A stretch of DNA of 64,000 nt from Streptomyces pseudovenezuelae (lineage in GTDB: Bacteria; Actinomycetota; Actinomycetes; Streptomycetales; Streptomycetaceae). The stretch spans positions 186,001-250,000 of the forward strand of contig NZ_JARXVH010000002.1 of the NCBI RefSeq assembly GCF_029892565.1, written 5' to 3'. Shown here one piece after another: positions 25,216 to 33,960 of this stretch; the first letter of the stretch is position 1, and every line of letters begins with the position of its first letter. A program made the translations under genes and the position numbers. The notes under the pieces were generated by a model. That model made no database searches. It worked only from the letters and a program-made list of their open reading frames with translations, and was not told where the DNA came from.

Positions 25216-27351
25216 CTACGTCGCCCGTAGCAACAGCAAGGCCACGTCGTCCACCCGCTCCTGGGCCGCCGCGCTGTGCCGCACCAGGTGGTCGGCCAGC
25301 TGCTCCAGCGGCAGGTCGCCGGACGAGGTGAGCAGTTCGCCGAGGTCGGCCAGCGCGTCCTCGATGTCGACGCCCGGGGACTCGATCAGGCCGTCGGTGT
25401 AGAGGGCGAGCACGGAGCCGGGAGCGAGGTCGACCTCCGTCGTCGGGTAGGTCGCCGCCTCGTCGATACCGAGCAGTGGACCACCGGCCAGGTCCAACAC
25501 CCGTACCCGCCCGTCCGGTCGGCGCAGCAGCGGCGGCGGATGGCCCGCGCGTGCCATCACCGCACGCCCCCGCGCCGGATCAAGGCGCAGATAGAGGCAG
25601 CTGGCGAAGAGGTCCGTCCCCAGGTCGATCAGCAGCCGGTTGGTGCTGCGCATGACGTCCGCGGGTGCCTGGCCGACCGTGGTGTACGCCCGGACGGCGG
25701 TACGGATCTGACCCATGAGGCCCGCCGCGGTCACGTTGTGCCCCTGCACGTCCCCGATCACGGCCGCCGCCACTCCGTGCGAGGGCACCAGGTCGTAGAA
25801 GTCGCCGCCGATCTCCATGCCCTGCGTCGCGGGCAGATAGCGTGCGGCGGCCTCGATTCCGGGCAGCGGCGGCAGGGTGTTGGGCAGCAGCGCCTCCTGG
25901 AGCCCGTGCGCGAGCTGGTGCTTGGCGTCGTAGAGCTGGGCGCGTTCCAGGGCCTGGGCGATGAGCCCGCCCAGACTCGTCAGCACGGCCCGCTCGTCCG
26001 CGGGGAACGGATGCTGTTCGGTGTACGCGAGCACGCAGGTGCCCACCGGCCGGCCGGAGGCGATCAGCGGAAGGTACGCCCAGGCCGCGAAGCCGTCGGG
26101 TGTGTCGTTCCGCCCCGGATAGAGGCGCTCCAGTTGCCCTCGTGAGTCGAAGAACGCCGGCACACCGGTGGTCAGCGCATGCGTGCCCGGTGTCCGCTCG
26201 GCCAGCGGCAGCCCGTCGAACCGCTCCACGACGTGCGCGTCCGGATAGCCGCGGTGCCCCAGCACATGCAGCCGTCCCGCCCGCGAACCGAGCACCACCA
26301 GGGCCTGGCTGCCCACGGCCGGCGCGATCTCGTCCGCGACCAGCTGCACCACGTCCTGCACGCCCACCGCCTCGGTGAGCGCGCCCGCCACGGAGAGCAC
26401 CTGGGAGATGGTGACCAGCCGCGGCGGGGCGTCGCCGGGCCGTGCCCCGGTCCGGGTCGTCTCCGCCACGGGCCGCGCCCTGGTGACCCGCACGCTCAGC
26501 CCGGTCGTACTCGGATAGAGACGGAACGACATCCACTCGCCGGGCGGGCGCAGCGCCATGAACGAGGTGGTGTGCTGGCTGAGCAGCGCGGCCCGGTAAC
26601 GGTCCTCGTACACCGGGTCGTTGAGCCAGGACACCGACGCCCACAGCTGGGTGCCCAGCAGCGTGCCGACCGGGACGCCGATCAGTTCGGCGGCGGCCGC
26701 GTTGGCGAAGCTGATCCGGCCGTGCAGATCCAGCGAGCACAGCCCGTACGGCAGCCGGGCCACCATCCGTGCCGCCTCCAACGTGCCGAGCGTGCCCGCC
26801 GCGCCCGCCGGCGGGGGAGTGGCGAGCAGATCGTGCTCCGCAAGCACCGGACGGTTCTCCTCGACGGCCCGCTCCAGCCGCACAGCCAGCCGGTCGCAGG
26901 CCGCGGTCAGATGGTCCCGTTCCCGGTCGGACAGCTCCGGCGGATGGGAACCGGGCCAGGTCACGAACACCGCCCCGTAGGCCGTCGACGGCGTCGCCAC
27001 CGGCAGCGCGGCCAGCGCGAAGGGGTACGGCAGCACCACGGCGATGCGCGGATAGCTGCGCGCCATGTCCTCCTCGCCGCCCACCCAGACCAGCCGCCGC
27101 TCCCGCACCGCCTGCGCGACCGGGATCGGCGCACTCAGCCCGACCCGCTCCCACGGCGCCGCGAACGCCCGGGGCAGCCCCGCCATCACCGACATCTCCA
27201 GTACGGGCTCGTCGGCGGCCAGCAGATACACCGCGCCGGAGTGCGCGTGGACCTCGTCCATCATCGAGGCCAGCGCCAGGGACAGCAGCGGCCTGCCCAC
27301 CCGGGTCCTCGCGGTCGCCGGCGGTTGTGCGGACGTGTGCCCGTCGGACAC
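25216..27351 (-). CDS. PP2C/SpoIIE-family protein phosphatase with GAF-PAS-GAF sensor domains
   Basis: This 711-residue protein would dephosphorylate STAS-type anti-sigma antagonists. A first GAF-like domain covers ~20-170, a PAS domain ~205-300 (LPYGLCSLDLHGRISFANAA), a second GAF-like domain ~320-480, and a SpoIIE-type phosphatase domain ~490-710. Metal-binding motifs are GGDFYDLVP, GDVQGHN, TDGLIES and VDDVALLLL. The GTG at 27351 is chosen because GGAGG lies eight bases upstream and gives MSDGHTSAQPP. There is no kinase domain. It is divergent from a paralogue that does have one. Confidence 0.88.
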   Translation of the reverse strand: MSDGHTSAQPPATARTRVGRPLLSLALASMMDEVHAHSGAVYLLAADEPVLEMSVMAGLPRAFAAPWERVGLSAPIPVAQAVRERRLVWVGGEEDMARSYPRIAVVLPYPFALAALPVATPSTAYGAVFVTWPGSHPPELSDRERDHLTAACDRLAVRLERAVEENRPVLAEHDLLATPPPAGAAGTLGTLEAARMVARLPYGLCSLDLHGRISFANAAAAELIGVPVGTLLGTQLWASVSWLNDPVYEDRYRAALLSQHTTSFMALRPPGEWMSFRLYPSTTGLSVRVTRARPVAETTRTGARPGDAPPRLVTISQVLSVAGALTEAVGVQDVVQLVADEIAPAVGSQALVVLGSRAGRLHVLGHRGYPDAHVVERFDGLPLAERTPGTHALTTGVPAFFDSRGQLERLYPGRNDTPDGFAAWAYLPLIASGRPVGTCVLAYTEQHPFPADERAVLTSLGGLIAQALERAQLYDAKHQLAHGLQEALLPNTLPPLPGIEAAARYLPATQGMEIGGDFYDLVPSHGVAAAVIGDVQGHNVTAAGLMGQIRTAVRAYTTVGQAPADVMRSTNRLLIDLGTDLFASCLYLRLDPARGRAVMARAGHPPPLLRRPDGRVRVLDLAGGPLLGIDEAATYPTTEVDLAPGSVLALYTDGLIESPGVDIEDALADLGELLTSSGDLPLEQLADHLVRHSAAAQERVDDVALLLLRAT

Positions 27352-27598
27352 GCCGACCACCTCCTCGCACGGCCGCGCGACGGGTCCCAGGGACAAATCT
27401 GCCTCCCCGGGGCCGGACGCGCACGGCGAGGAGAACGGCCAGGAGAGCGGCGCGGAGAACCAAGACAGGTCGGTACGTATCGGGCGGACCGGCTCTTCGG
27501 CCTCCACAGAACGCCCACAGGGGCTGCGCAGGCGCCGCATACGCGCTGTAATGACGGACGTGGTCAGTGAGGGCGCTGCGGGACGCGGAAGGAGAACG

Positions 27599-30010
27599 TT
27601 GCGTGCCGAAAGTGCCCTGAAAGCGCTCACGTCCGATCCGACATCGCCCGATCGGCTGCGCCGCGTACTGGAACAGGCGCTCGTCTTCGCGGGCGCCTCG
27701 CTCGCCGCCGTGTACACACCCGCGCAGGACGGCGACGTGCTGTGCCTGGTCGAGTCGGCGGGGGTACCGCGGACGCTGTTCGGACTGCGCGACGGCTATC
27801 CCCTCGCGGGCGGCTCCCCGGTGGCCGACGCCCACCGCACCGGGAACGCGGTGTGGCTGGGGCCCAAGGAGCTGTCGGGGAGCGCGGAGTCGCGGCGGAC
27901 GTCGGCGCGGGACTTCTTCCTGGCGGTGCTGCCCGCACGGGGGGACGCCGGCGGCGGCTGTCTGGTGGCGGTGAGTGAACGCCCCGAAGGGTTCGACACC
28001 GAGGACCGCAAGTGCCTGGAGCTGATCGCCGACGCCGTGACCTGGCCCGCCTCGGACCGGGCCGCGGAGGGCGGTGAGCTGCCGGCCAACGCGTTCGGCC
28101 TCGCCATGGACACCGGACGCGTCGAGATCGGCGACGAGATCCTCGACCTGTTCGGCCTCACCCGCGACGACTTCGACGGCAAGGTCGAGACGCTGCTCGG
28201 TCTTGCGGTCCCGGAGGACCTGCCCTCGCTGATGTCGGTGGTGGAGGCCGACCACATGTCCATCGGCGACCGCGAGCTGGAGTTCCGGGTGCTCCAGCCC
28301 TCCGGACCACCCAAATGGCTCAGACTGAGCGGGCGGCTGGTGCCCGGCGGCGAGGGGCGGCCGGCCCGGCTCGTGGGGACCGTCGCAGACGCCTCCAAAC
28401 TGCGCTCGGATGTCACCGACGTGGCCCGCGTCCAGCGTCTGGCCGCCGCCCTCGCCACCGCGGGCACCGTGCGGGACGTCAGCCAGGCCGTGGTCTCCGC
28501 GCTGCGCAAGCCGCTGCACGCCGACCGGATCGCGCTCGCCGAGCTGGAGAACGAGCGGCTCGTCGTCATCGTCCTGGACCCGCCCGAGCCGGAGTCCTGG
28601 CCCGAGCTGTGGCGCCTGGAATGGCGCTCGGAGTGGCCGGACGCGCCCGTGCGGACCATGCCCACCCTGGCCGCCGCCCTGCGCGAGGGCCGCGCCCGGA
28701 TCTGGCCGGCCGGCAGCGACCTGGAACCCGCGCTCGCCGAGGTCGGCCCCGGCGGCCTGGCCGTCCTGCCGCTGCCCGCCGGGGGCCGCATGGCCGGCGC
28801 CTGCCTCATCGGCTGGGACGCCCCGCACGACTTCGGCACCGACGAACGCGCCCTGCTCACCGCCTCAGCGGGCCTCGCGGGCCAGGCACTGCTGCGCGCC
28901 CACGCCTTCGACGCCGAGCACGAACTCGTCGGCATGCTCCAGCGCCAACTGCTCCCGCGCCGCCTGCCCACGCTGCCCGGCGCGGTCGCCGTCGCCCGCT
29001 ACCTGCCCACCACGGCCGGCCTGGAGGTCGGCGGCGACTGGTACGACGTGATCCCGCTGCCCGACAACCACGTCGCCCTCGTCATCGGCGACGTCCAGGG
29101 GCACAACGCGGGCGCCGCCACCCTGATGAGCCAGATGCGCACCGCCCTGCGCGCCTACGCGGTCGAGGGACACCCGCCGGACGTCGTGGTCTCCCACGCC
29201 AACCGCCTCCTGATGGACCTGGAGACGGACCTCTTCGCCACCTGCTGCTACGTCGACGTCGACATGGAGGAGGGCTTCGCCTGGTACGTCCGCGCCGGAC
29301 ACCTCCCGCCGGTGCTGCGTCACCCGGACGGCGGTATCGAGATGCCCGACACGGAGGGCGGGCCGCCGCTCGGCGTCGTCGCGCAGGCCGACTTCCCGAT
29401 GAGCCCGCTCCGGCTCCAGCCCGGCACCGTGATCGCGCTGACCACGGACGGCCTCGTCGAGTCCGCCGACGCCGACATCGACGAGGGCCTCGACCGGCTG
29501 GCCCGCGAACTCTCCGCCGCCGACCCCGCCCACCTCGACCTCGTCGCCGACGCCCTGCTCGTGGGCGCCCGCCGCAGCGACGACGTGGCCCTGCTCCTGC
29601 TGCGCTACGACGGCATGACACTGCGCCCGCTGCGCGAGAGCTGGACGGTGTGGCGGGTGCCCGAGGCCGTCGGACACGCCCGCCGCTTCACCCGGCGCGC
29701 CCTGCGCGGCTGGGGCGTGCCGCGGGACGACATGGACGCCGCCCTGCTGGTCGTCTCGGAGCTGGTCACCAACGCCCTCGTGCACACCGACGGACGGGTC
29801 CGCCTGGACCTCACCCTTCTCGGTGACCGGCTGCGCGTCGCGGTCGCCGACTCCTCGCCCCGCACCCCGGTCAAGCCGACCAGTATCGGCTGGGAGGCCA
29901 CCGGTGGCCGCGGCATCCTCCTCGTCGAGGCCATGTCGGGAACCTGGGGGACCGTGCCGGTCAGCGGGGGCAAGCAGGTGTGGGCCGAACTCGCGGTCAG
30001 CCGTTCGTGA
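27599..30010 (+). CDS. PP2C/SpoIIE-family phosphatase with sensor domains and C-terminal anti-sigma kinase domain
   Basis: This ~803-residue protein joins an input part to both arms of a partner-switching system. A GAF-like domain lies at ~10-150, a PAS domain at ~165-270, a second GAF-like domain at ~285-435, the SpoIIE phosphatase at ~450-660 (GGDWYDVIP, GDVQGHN, TDGLVES, SDDVALLLL) and an RsbW-like ATPase/kinase at ~680-803 (SELVTNALVHT, ATGGRGILLVEAMS). Having kinase and phosphatase in one chain lets one signal set the phosphorylation of a STAS protein either way. The TTG at 27599, five bases after GGAAGGAG, is preferred; an ATG at 27551 without a ribosome site is the alternative. The stop region overlaps the convergent MarR-type gene by 14 bases. 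Confidence 0.87.
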   Translation: MRAESALKALTSDPTSPDRLRRVLEQALVFAGASLAAVYTPAQDGDVLCLVESAGVPRTLFGLRDGYPLAGGSPVADAHRTGNAVWLGPKELSGSAESRRTSARDFFLAVLPARGDAGGGCLVAVSERPEGFDTEDRKCLELIADAVTWPASDRAAEGGELPANAFGLAMDTGRVEIGDEILDLFGLTRDDFDGKVETLLGLAVPEDLPSLMSVVEADHMSIGDRELEFRVLQPSGPPKWLRLSGRLVPGGEGRPARLVGTVADASKLRSDVTDVARVQRLAAALATAGTVRDVSQAVVSALRKPLHADRIALAELENERLVVIVLDPPEPESWPELWRLEWRSEWPDAPVRTMPTLAAALREGRARIWPAGSDLEPALAEVGPGGLAVLPLPAGGRMAGACLIGWDAPHDFGTDERALLTASAGLAGQALLRAHAFDAEHELVGMLQRQLLPRRLPTLPGAVAVARYLPTTAGLEVGGDWYDVIPLPDNHVALVIGDVQGHNAGAATLMSQMRTALRAYAVEGHPPDVVVSHANRLLMDLETDLFATCCYVDVDMEEGFAWYVRAGHLPPVLRHPDGGIEMPDTEGGPPLGVVAQADFPMSPLRLQPGTVIALTTDGLVESADADIDEGLDRLARELSAADPAHLDLVADALLVGARRSDDVALLLLRYDGMTLRPLRESWTVWRVPEAVGHARRFTRRALRGWGVPRDDMDAALLVVSELVTNALVHTDGRVRLDLTLLGDRLRVAVADSSPRTPVKPTSIGWEATGGRGILLVEAMSGTWGTVPVSGGKQVWAELAVSRS

Positions 30011-30494
30011 CGTTGGCCGTGATCAGCCTCAGCAACTGCTTGGCCATGGCGTCCTGTTCGGAGGTGAGGCCCATGGCGTCTCCGATGGCGAGCGGGACCC
30101 TCGCCGCCCGCTCCCGCAGAGAGGCGCCCGCCTCGGTGAGCCGGATGGCGACCGAGCGCTCGTCCTCCGCCCGGCGCTCCCGGCGCACCAGCCCGCCCGC
30201 CTCCAGCCGCTTGAGCAGCGGCGACAGGGTGCTGGACTCCAGTTGGAGCGAGGTCCCCAGGTCCCGTACGGAGATCGAGTCCTGCTCCCAGAGCACGAGC
30301 ATGACCAGGTACTGGGGGTAGGTCAGGCCGAGCTCGTCCAGGAGCGGGCGGTAGCGCGCGGTGACGGCGCGGGAGGCGGCGTACAAGGCGAAGCAGAGCT
30401 GGTCGTCCAGGAGCTGCCATCCCTCGCTCGGCTCCCCTGCGGCTTGGCTCACGGCACGGCTCCCGGTTGCTGTCCTGTTCACGACGGTCACCAC
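29997..30494 (-). CDS. MarR-family regulator of the OhrR (organic hydroperoxide sensor) type
   Basis: This 165-residue winged-helix protein matches OhrR near its N-terminus: LDDQLCFALYAASRAVTARYRPLL contains the conserved reactive Cys, followed by LGLTYPQYLVMLVLWE. In OhrR, oxidation of that Cys by organic peroxides releases the protein from DNA. The winged helix spans ~50-120 (SVRDLGTSLQLESSTLSPLLKRLE). The GTG start is not certain because several GTG codons lie close together. It is divergent from an esterase gene and not from an ohr peroxidase gene. Confidence 0.87.
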   Translation of the reverse strand: MVTVVNRTATGSRAVSQAAGEPSEGWQLLDDQLCFALYAASRAVTARYRPLLDELGLTYPQYLVMLVLWEQDSISVRDLGTSLQLESSTLSPLLKRLEAGGLVRRERRAEDERSVAIRLTEAGASLRERAARVPLAIGDAMGLTSEQDAMAKQLLRLITANVTNG

Positions 30495-30534
30495 CCTAAC
30501 GGTCAGGTCTGCCCGATTCTATCGTGCCCTAATG

Positions 30535-30548
30535 AGTTGCGCACGACT
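30535..30548. promoter_or_regulatory. Imperfect palindrome AGTTGCGCACGACT in the OhrR-esterase spacer
   Basis: The 14-mer matches its reverse complement at 10 of 14 positions and lies in the 144-base spacer between the divergent genes. It is a candidate OhrR-type operator. Confidence 0.4.
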
Positions 30549-30638
30549 TAATCGAGGGCTACTGTCCATGGCGTGCCGCAGCACCGACTCCCGCACCTCC
30601 GCCGAAGCCGTCGCGGCACCCGAACCGAGGAGGCAGTC

Positions 30639-31607
30639 ATGACCGACAGCACCGCACCCCGCCCCGTCCTCGAACCCGCCGCCCAGGCCTTCGTCGAGGC
30701 CACGGCGAACCCGCCGTACCTGTTCGACCTGGCGCCGGCCGAGGGCCGCAAGGCGGTCGACGAGGTCCAGTCCGGCGACATCGCCAAGCCGGACGTCGAC
30801 GAGGAGTGGATCACCGTCGAGGGCGGCCCCACCGGCCAGGTCCGCGCACGCCTCGTCAAGCCGGCGGGCGCCACCGGCACTCTTCCGGTGATCCTCTACA
30901 TCCACGGCGCCGGCTGGGTCTTCGGCAACGCCCACACCCACGACCGGCTGGTGCGCGAACTCGCCGTCGGTGCCGGCGCGGCGGTCGTCTTCCCCGAGTA
31001 CGACCTTTCGCCCGAGGCCCGCTACCCGGTGGCGATAGAGCAGAACTACGCCGTGGCCCGCTGGATCGTCGAGCAGGGCGCGGGCAAGGGCCTGGACGCC
31101 TCCCGGCTGGCCGTCGCCGGCGACTCGGTCGGCGGGAACATGGCCGCCGCGCTGACCCTGATGGCCAAGGAGCGCGGCGACGTCCCGCTCGTCCAGCAGG
31201 TGCTCTTCTACCCGGTCACCGACGCGAGCTTCGACACCGCCTCCTACCACCAGTTCGCCACCGGTTACTTCCTGCGCCGCGACGGCATGCAGTGGTTCTG
31301 GGACCAGTACACGACCGACGAGAGCGAGCGGGCGCAGATCACCGCCTCGCCGCTGCGCGCCACCACCGACCAGCTCACCGGCCTGCCCCCGGCCCTGGTC
31401 ATCACGGGCGAGGCCGACGTCCTGCGGGACGAGGGCGAGGCCTACGCCGCCAAGCTCCGCGAGGCGGGCGTGCCGGTCGTCGCGGTCCGCTACCAGGGCA
31501 TCATCCACGACTTCGTGATGCTCAACGCCCTGCGCGAGACCCACGCCGCCGGGGCGGCCATCGCGCAGGCCGTCGCCACACTGCGTACCGCTTTGGGCAC
31601 CGTCTGA
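30639..31607 (+). CDS. Alpha/beta hydrolase of the hormone-sensitive-lipase esterase family
   Basis: This 322-residue enzyme would hydrolyse carboxylic esters. The oxyanion-hole motif is YIHGAGWVFG (HGGGW in most members), the nucleophile elbow is GDSVGGN near residue 167, the acid is in GEADVLRDEGEAYA and the His is in GIIHDFVM. The ATG has GAGGAGG seven bases upstream. It is divergent from the OhrR-like regulator, which probably controls it, so it may act on lipid hydroperoxide products; that is inference. Confidence 0.9.
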   Translation: MTDSTAPRPVLEPAAQAFVEATANPPYLFDLAPAEGRKAVDEVQSGDIAKPDVDEEWITVEGGPTGQVRARLVKPAGATGTLPVILYIHGAGWVFGNAHTHDRLVRELAVGAGAAVVFPEYDLSPEARYPVAIEQNYAVARWIVEQGAGKGLDASRLAVAGDSVGGNMAAALTLMAKERGDVPLVQQVLFYPVTDASFDTASYHQFATGYFLRRDGMQWFWDQYTTDESERAQITASPLRATTDQLTGLPPALVITGEADVLRDEGEAYAAKLREAGVPVVAVRYQGIIHDFVMLNALRETHAAGAAIAQAVATLRTALGTV

Positions 31608-31621
31608 CCGAAGGGGCGTTT

Positions 31622-31642
31622 GTCCCCGGCGCCGCCGGGGAC
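31622..31642 (+). terminator. Stem-loop after the esterase gene
   Basis: GTCCCCGGC (31622-31630) pairs perfectly with GCCGGGGAC (31634-31642) around GCC, 15 bases after the stop codon. Confidence 0.65.
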
Positions 31643-31686
31643 CCGTCCCGCAGCAGTCAACGGACGCAGAGAGAAGATGAGATGCG

Positions 31687-31860
31687 GTGACCTCGCCCAC
31701 CAGTGACAAACCCGTCGGCCGCCGGCCCGAGACCGGCTGGTCGAAGGCCCGACGCCCGCGCGGCGTCGTACGTACCTGCCTTCCGGCCGTCGAGGAGCGG
31801 ATCGAACCGAACTCGGCGCACTGCGGTGCCGAGTGGAACATCGTCCGCGGCGAGGACTGA
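31687..31860 (+). CDS. Small hypothetical protein (57 residues)
   Basis: A GTG-started frame encodes MTSPTSDKPVGRRPETG... and ends HCGAEWNIVRGED. Third positions are mostly G or C, as in real genes of this DNA, and GAGAAG lies ten bases upstream. I do not recognise a family. It is basic in the middle, acidic at the end, has two Cys and no signal peptide. It sits between the esterase terminator and the nucleotidyltransferase gene. It may be a real small protein or chance. Confidence 0.4.
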   Translation: MTSPTSDKPVGRRPETGWSKARRPRGVVRTCLPAVEERIEPNSAHCGAEWNIVRGED

Positions 31861-31959
31861 GCGTCACCTGGAGTCCACCGGGCAGCCATGCCTGATTCGT
31901 GACCATCGAGCGACACCGTCGAGCGCCGCCCCGGGACGATCGAGGCTAAGGTGAAGCAG

Positions 31960-33027
31960 ATGAAGGCTCTTGTGCTGTCCGGCGGAGCCGGTACACGCCT
32001 GCGGCCGATCACGCACACTTCGGCGAAGCAGCTCGTGCCCGTGGCCAACAAGGCCGTGCTCTTCTACGGACTGGAATCGATCGCCGCGGCCGGCATCACC
32101 GAGGTCGGCGTCATCGTCGGGGACACCGCCGCCGAGATCGAGGAAGCCGTCGGCGACGGCTCCAAGTTCGGGCTGCGGATCACCTACATCCCGCAGGAAC
32201 GCCCGCTCGGGCTGGCCCACGCGGTGCTGATCGCGCGGGACTGGCTCGGCGACGACGACTTCGTGATGTATCTGGGCGACAACTTCATCGTCGGCGGCAT
32301 CAGCGCCCTCGTCGACGAGTTCCGGCGCAACCGCCCCGATGCCCAGATCCTGCTCACCCAGGTCGCGGACGCCCGCGCCTTCGGCGTCGCCGAACTCGAC
32401 GCCACGGGCCAGGTCGTCGGCCTGGAGGAGAAGCCCGAGCACCCCAAGAGCGACTTCGCCCTGGTCGGCGTCTATCTGTTCACCCCGGTCATCCACGACG
32501 CGGTGCGCGCCATCCGCCCGTCCTGGCGAGGGGAGTTGGAGATCACCCACGCTCTCCAGCACCTGATCGACACGCACGCCGACGTACGCAGCACGGTCAT
32601 CCAGGGCTACTGGAAGGACACCGGCAATGTCACCGACATGCTGGAGGTCAACCGGACCGTCCTGGAGACCCTCGAACCCCGCAGCGACGGTGAGGTCGAC
32701 GAGGAGTCCGAACTGATCGGACGGGTGGTCGTCGAGGAGGGTGCGCGGATCGTGCGCTCCCGGATCGTCGGCCCCGTCCTGATCGGCGCCGGCACGGTGG
32801 TCGAGGACTCCTACGTCGGCCCGTTCACCTCGCTCGCCGAGAACTGCAGCGTCACCGACAGCGAGCTCGAGTTCTCCATCGTGCTGCGCGACTCCTCGAT
32901 CCGCGGCGTGGGCCGGATCGAGAACTCCCTGATCGGCCGGCACGTGGAGGTCACTCCCGCCCCCAGCGTGCCCAGCGCCCACCGGTTCGTCCTCGGCGAC
33001 CACAGCAAGGTGCAGATCCATTCATGA
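31960..33027 (+). CDS. rmlA: Glucose-1-phosphate thymidylyltransferase (long form)
   Basis: This 355-residue enzyme joins glucose-1-phosphate and dTTP to make dTDP-glucose, the first step to dTDP-deoxysugars. The N-terminal nucleotidyltransferase domain has LSGGAGTRLRPITHTSAKQL, YLGDN and EEKPEHPKS. The C-terminal ~110 residues form a left-handed beta-helix, so this is the long form typical of antibiotic-sugar and actinobacterial enzymes. The ATG at 31960 gives MKALVLSGG; a GTG nine bases earlier is possible. No rmlB, C or D gene is adjacent, so the dTDP-glucose it makes must feed enzymes encoded elsewhere. Confidence 0.9.
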   Translation: MKALVLSGGAGTRLRPITHTSAKQLVPVANKAVLFYGLESIAAAGITEVGVIVGDTAAEIEEAVGDGSKFGLRITYIPQERPLGLAHAVLIARDWLGDDDFVMYLGDNFIVGGISALVDEFRRNRPDAQILLTQVADARAFGVAELDATGQVVGLEEKPEHPKSDFALVGVYLFTPVIHDAVRAIRPSWRGELEITHALQHLIDTHADVRSTVIQGYWKDTGNVTDMLEVNRTVLETLEPRSDGEVDEESELIGRVVVEEGARIVRSRIVGPVLIGAGTVVEDSYVGPFTSLAENCSVTDSELEFSIVLRDSSIRGVGRIENSLIGRHVEVTPAPSVPSAHRFVLGDHSKVQIHS

Positions 33028-33096
33028 CCGTTGTCGCCGACGGCCGCGCCGCCACCATGCACGGAGCAATGCCACACATCTGCTAGGAGTCCCTTC

Positions 33097-33900
33097 GTGA
33101 ATCGCCATGAGTTCCTCCGGGAACTGCACAAGGCCACCGCCAACCGCAACTACCTGGAGATCGGGGTCAACGACGGGCGCAGCCTCGCGCTGTCACGTGT
33201 CCCGAGCATCGCGATCGACCCCGCGTTCAAGGTGGTCACGGAGGTGCGGAACGACGTCCACCTGGTGAAGGCCACCAGTGACGACTTCTTCAAGCGCAAC
33301 AACCCGCTGGCGCACCTGCGCAGCGGCCGCCACCCCCTGCGCAACCTGCGCCGGGGCCGTAAACCGTTCGGCTACTGGCGTCGCACCACCCTCGACCTGT
33401 CGTTCATCGACGGCATGCACCTTTTCGAGTACGCGCTGCGGGACTTCATCAACGTCGAGAAGCACTCCGACTGGGCCAGCGTCATCGTCTTCGACGACAT
33501 GCTGCCGCGCAGCGTCGACGAGGCGGCCCGGGACCGGCACACCAAGTACTGGACCGGTGACGTCTACAAGGTCGTCGAGATCCTCAACCGCTACCGCCCC
33601 GACCTGGTGACCGTCCTCGTCGACACCCAGCCCACCGGCCAGCTGGTCGTCTTCGGCGCCGACCACACCAACACCGTGCTCTCGGACAAGTACGACGAGA
33701 TCATCGCCGAGTTCGAGGTGCCGGACCCGCAGAAGGTGCCCGAGGCGATCCTGGAGCGCGTCCAGGCGGTCCAGCCCGATGCACTGACGGGCGCGGACTT
33801 CTGGCGCCCGCTGGTACGGGCCCGCAACCTCGGCCTGGGCCGCTCCCGGGGCTGGAAGCCGCTGCACTCCGCCCTGGAAAAGGTCACCGGCGGCCACTGA
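33097..33900 (+). CDS. Class I methyltransferase-fold protein (glycan-associated)
   Basis: This 267-residue protein resembles the Methyltransferase_24 group: NYLEIGVNDGRSLALS would be motif I, FIDGMHLFEYALRDFINVEKH and VIVFDDMLPRS follow. The GTG start has TAGGAG upstream. Substrate and donor cannot be read. Its place after rmlA and facing a glycosyltransferase gene suggests modification of a surface glycan or small glycoconjugate. Confidence 0.75.
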   Translation: MNRHEFLRELHKATANRNYLEIGVNDGRSLALSRVPSIAIDPAFKVVTEVRNDVHLVKATSDDFFKRNNPLAHLRSGRHPLRNLRRGRKPFGYWRRTTLDLSFIDGMHLFEYALRDFINVEKHSDWASVIVFDDMLPRSVDEAARDRHTKYWTGDVYKVVEILNRYRPDLVTVLVDTQPTGQLVVFGADHTNTVLSDKYDEIIAEFEVPDPQKVPEAILERVQAVQPDALTGADFWRPLVRARNLGLGRSRGWKPLHSALEKVTGGH

Positions 33901-33909
33901 ACCCCCTCG

Positions 33910-33955
33910 CCCCGCGCAGGACGCCCCTTCGGAAGAGCGGTCGGCCTGCGCGGGG
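33910..33955. terminator. Bidirectional stem-loop between convergent genes
   Basis: CCCCGCGCAGG (33910-33920) pairs perfectly with CCTGCGCGGGG (33945-33955). It separates the methyltransferase-like gene from the convergent glycosyltransferase gene. Confidence 0.75.
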
Positions 33956-33960
33956 CGCGG

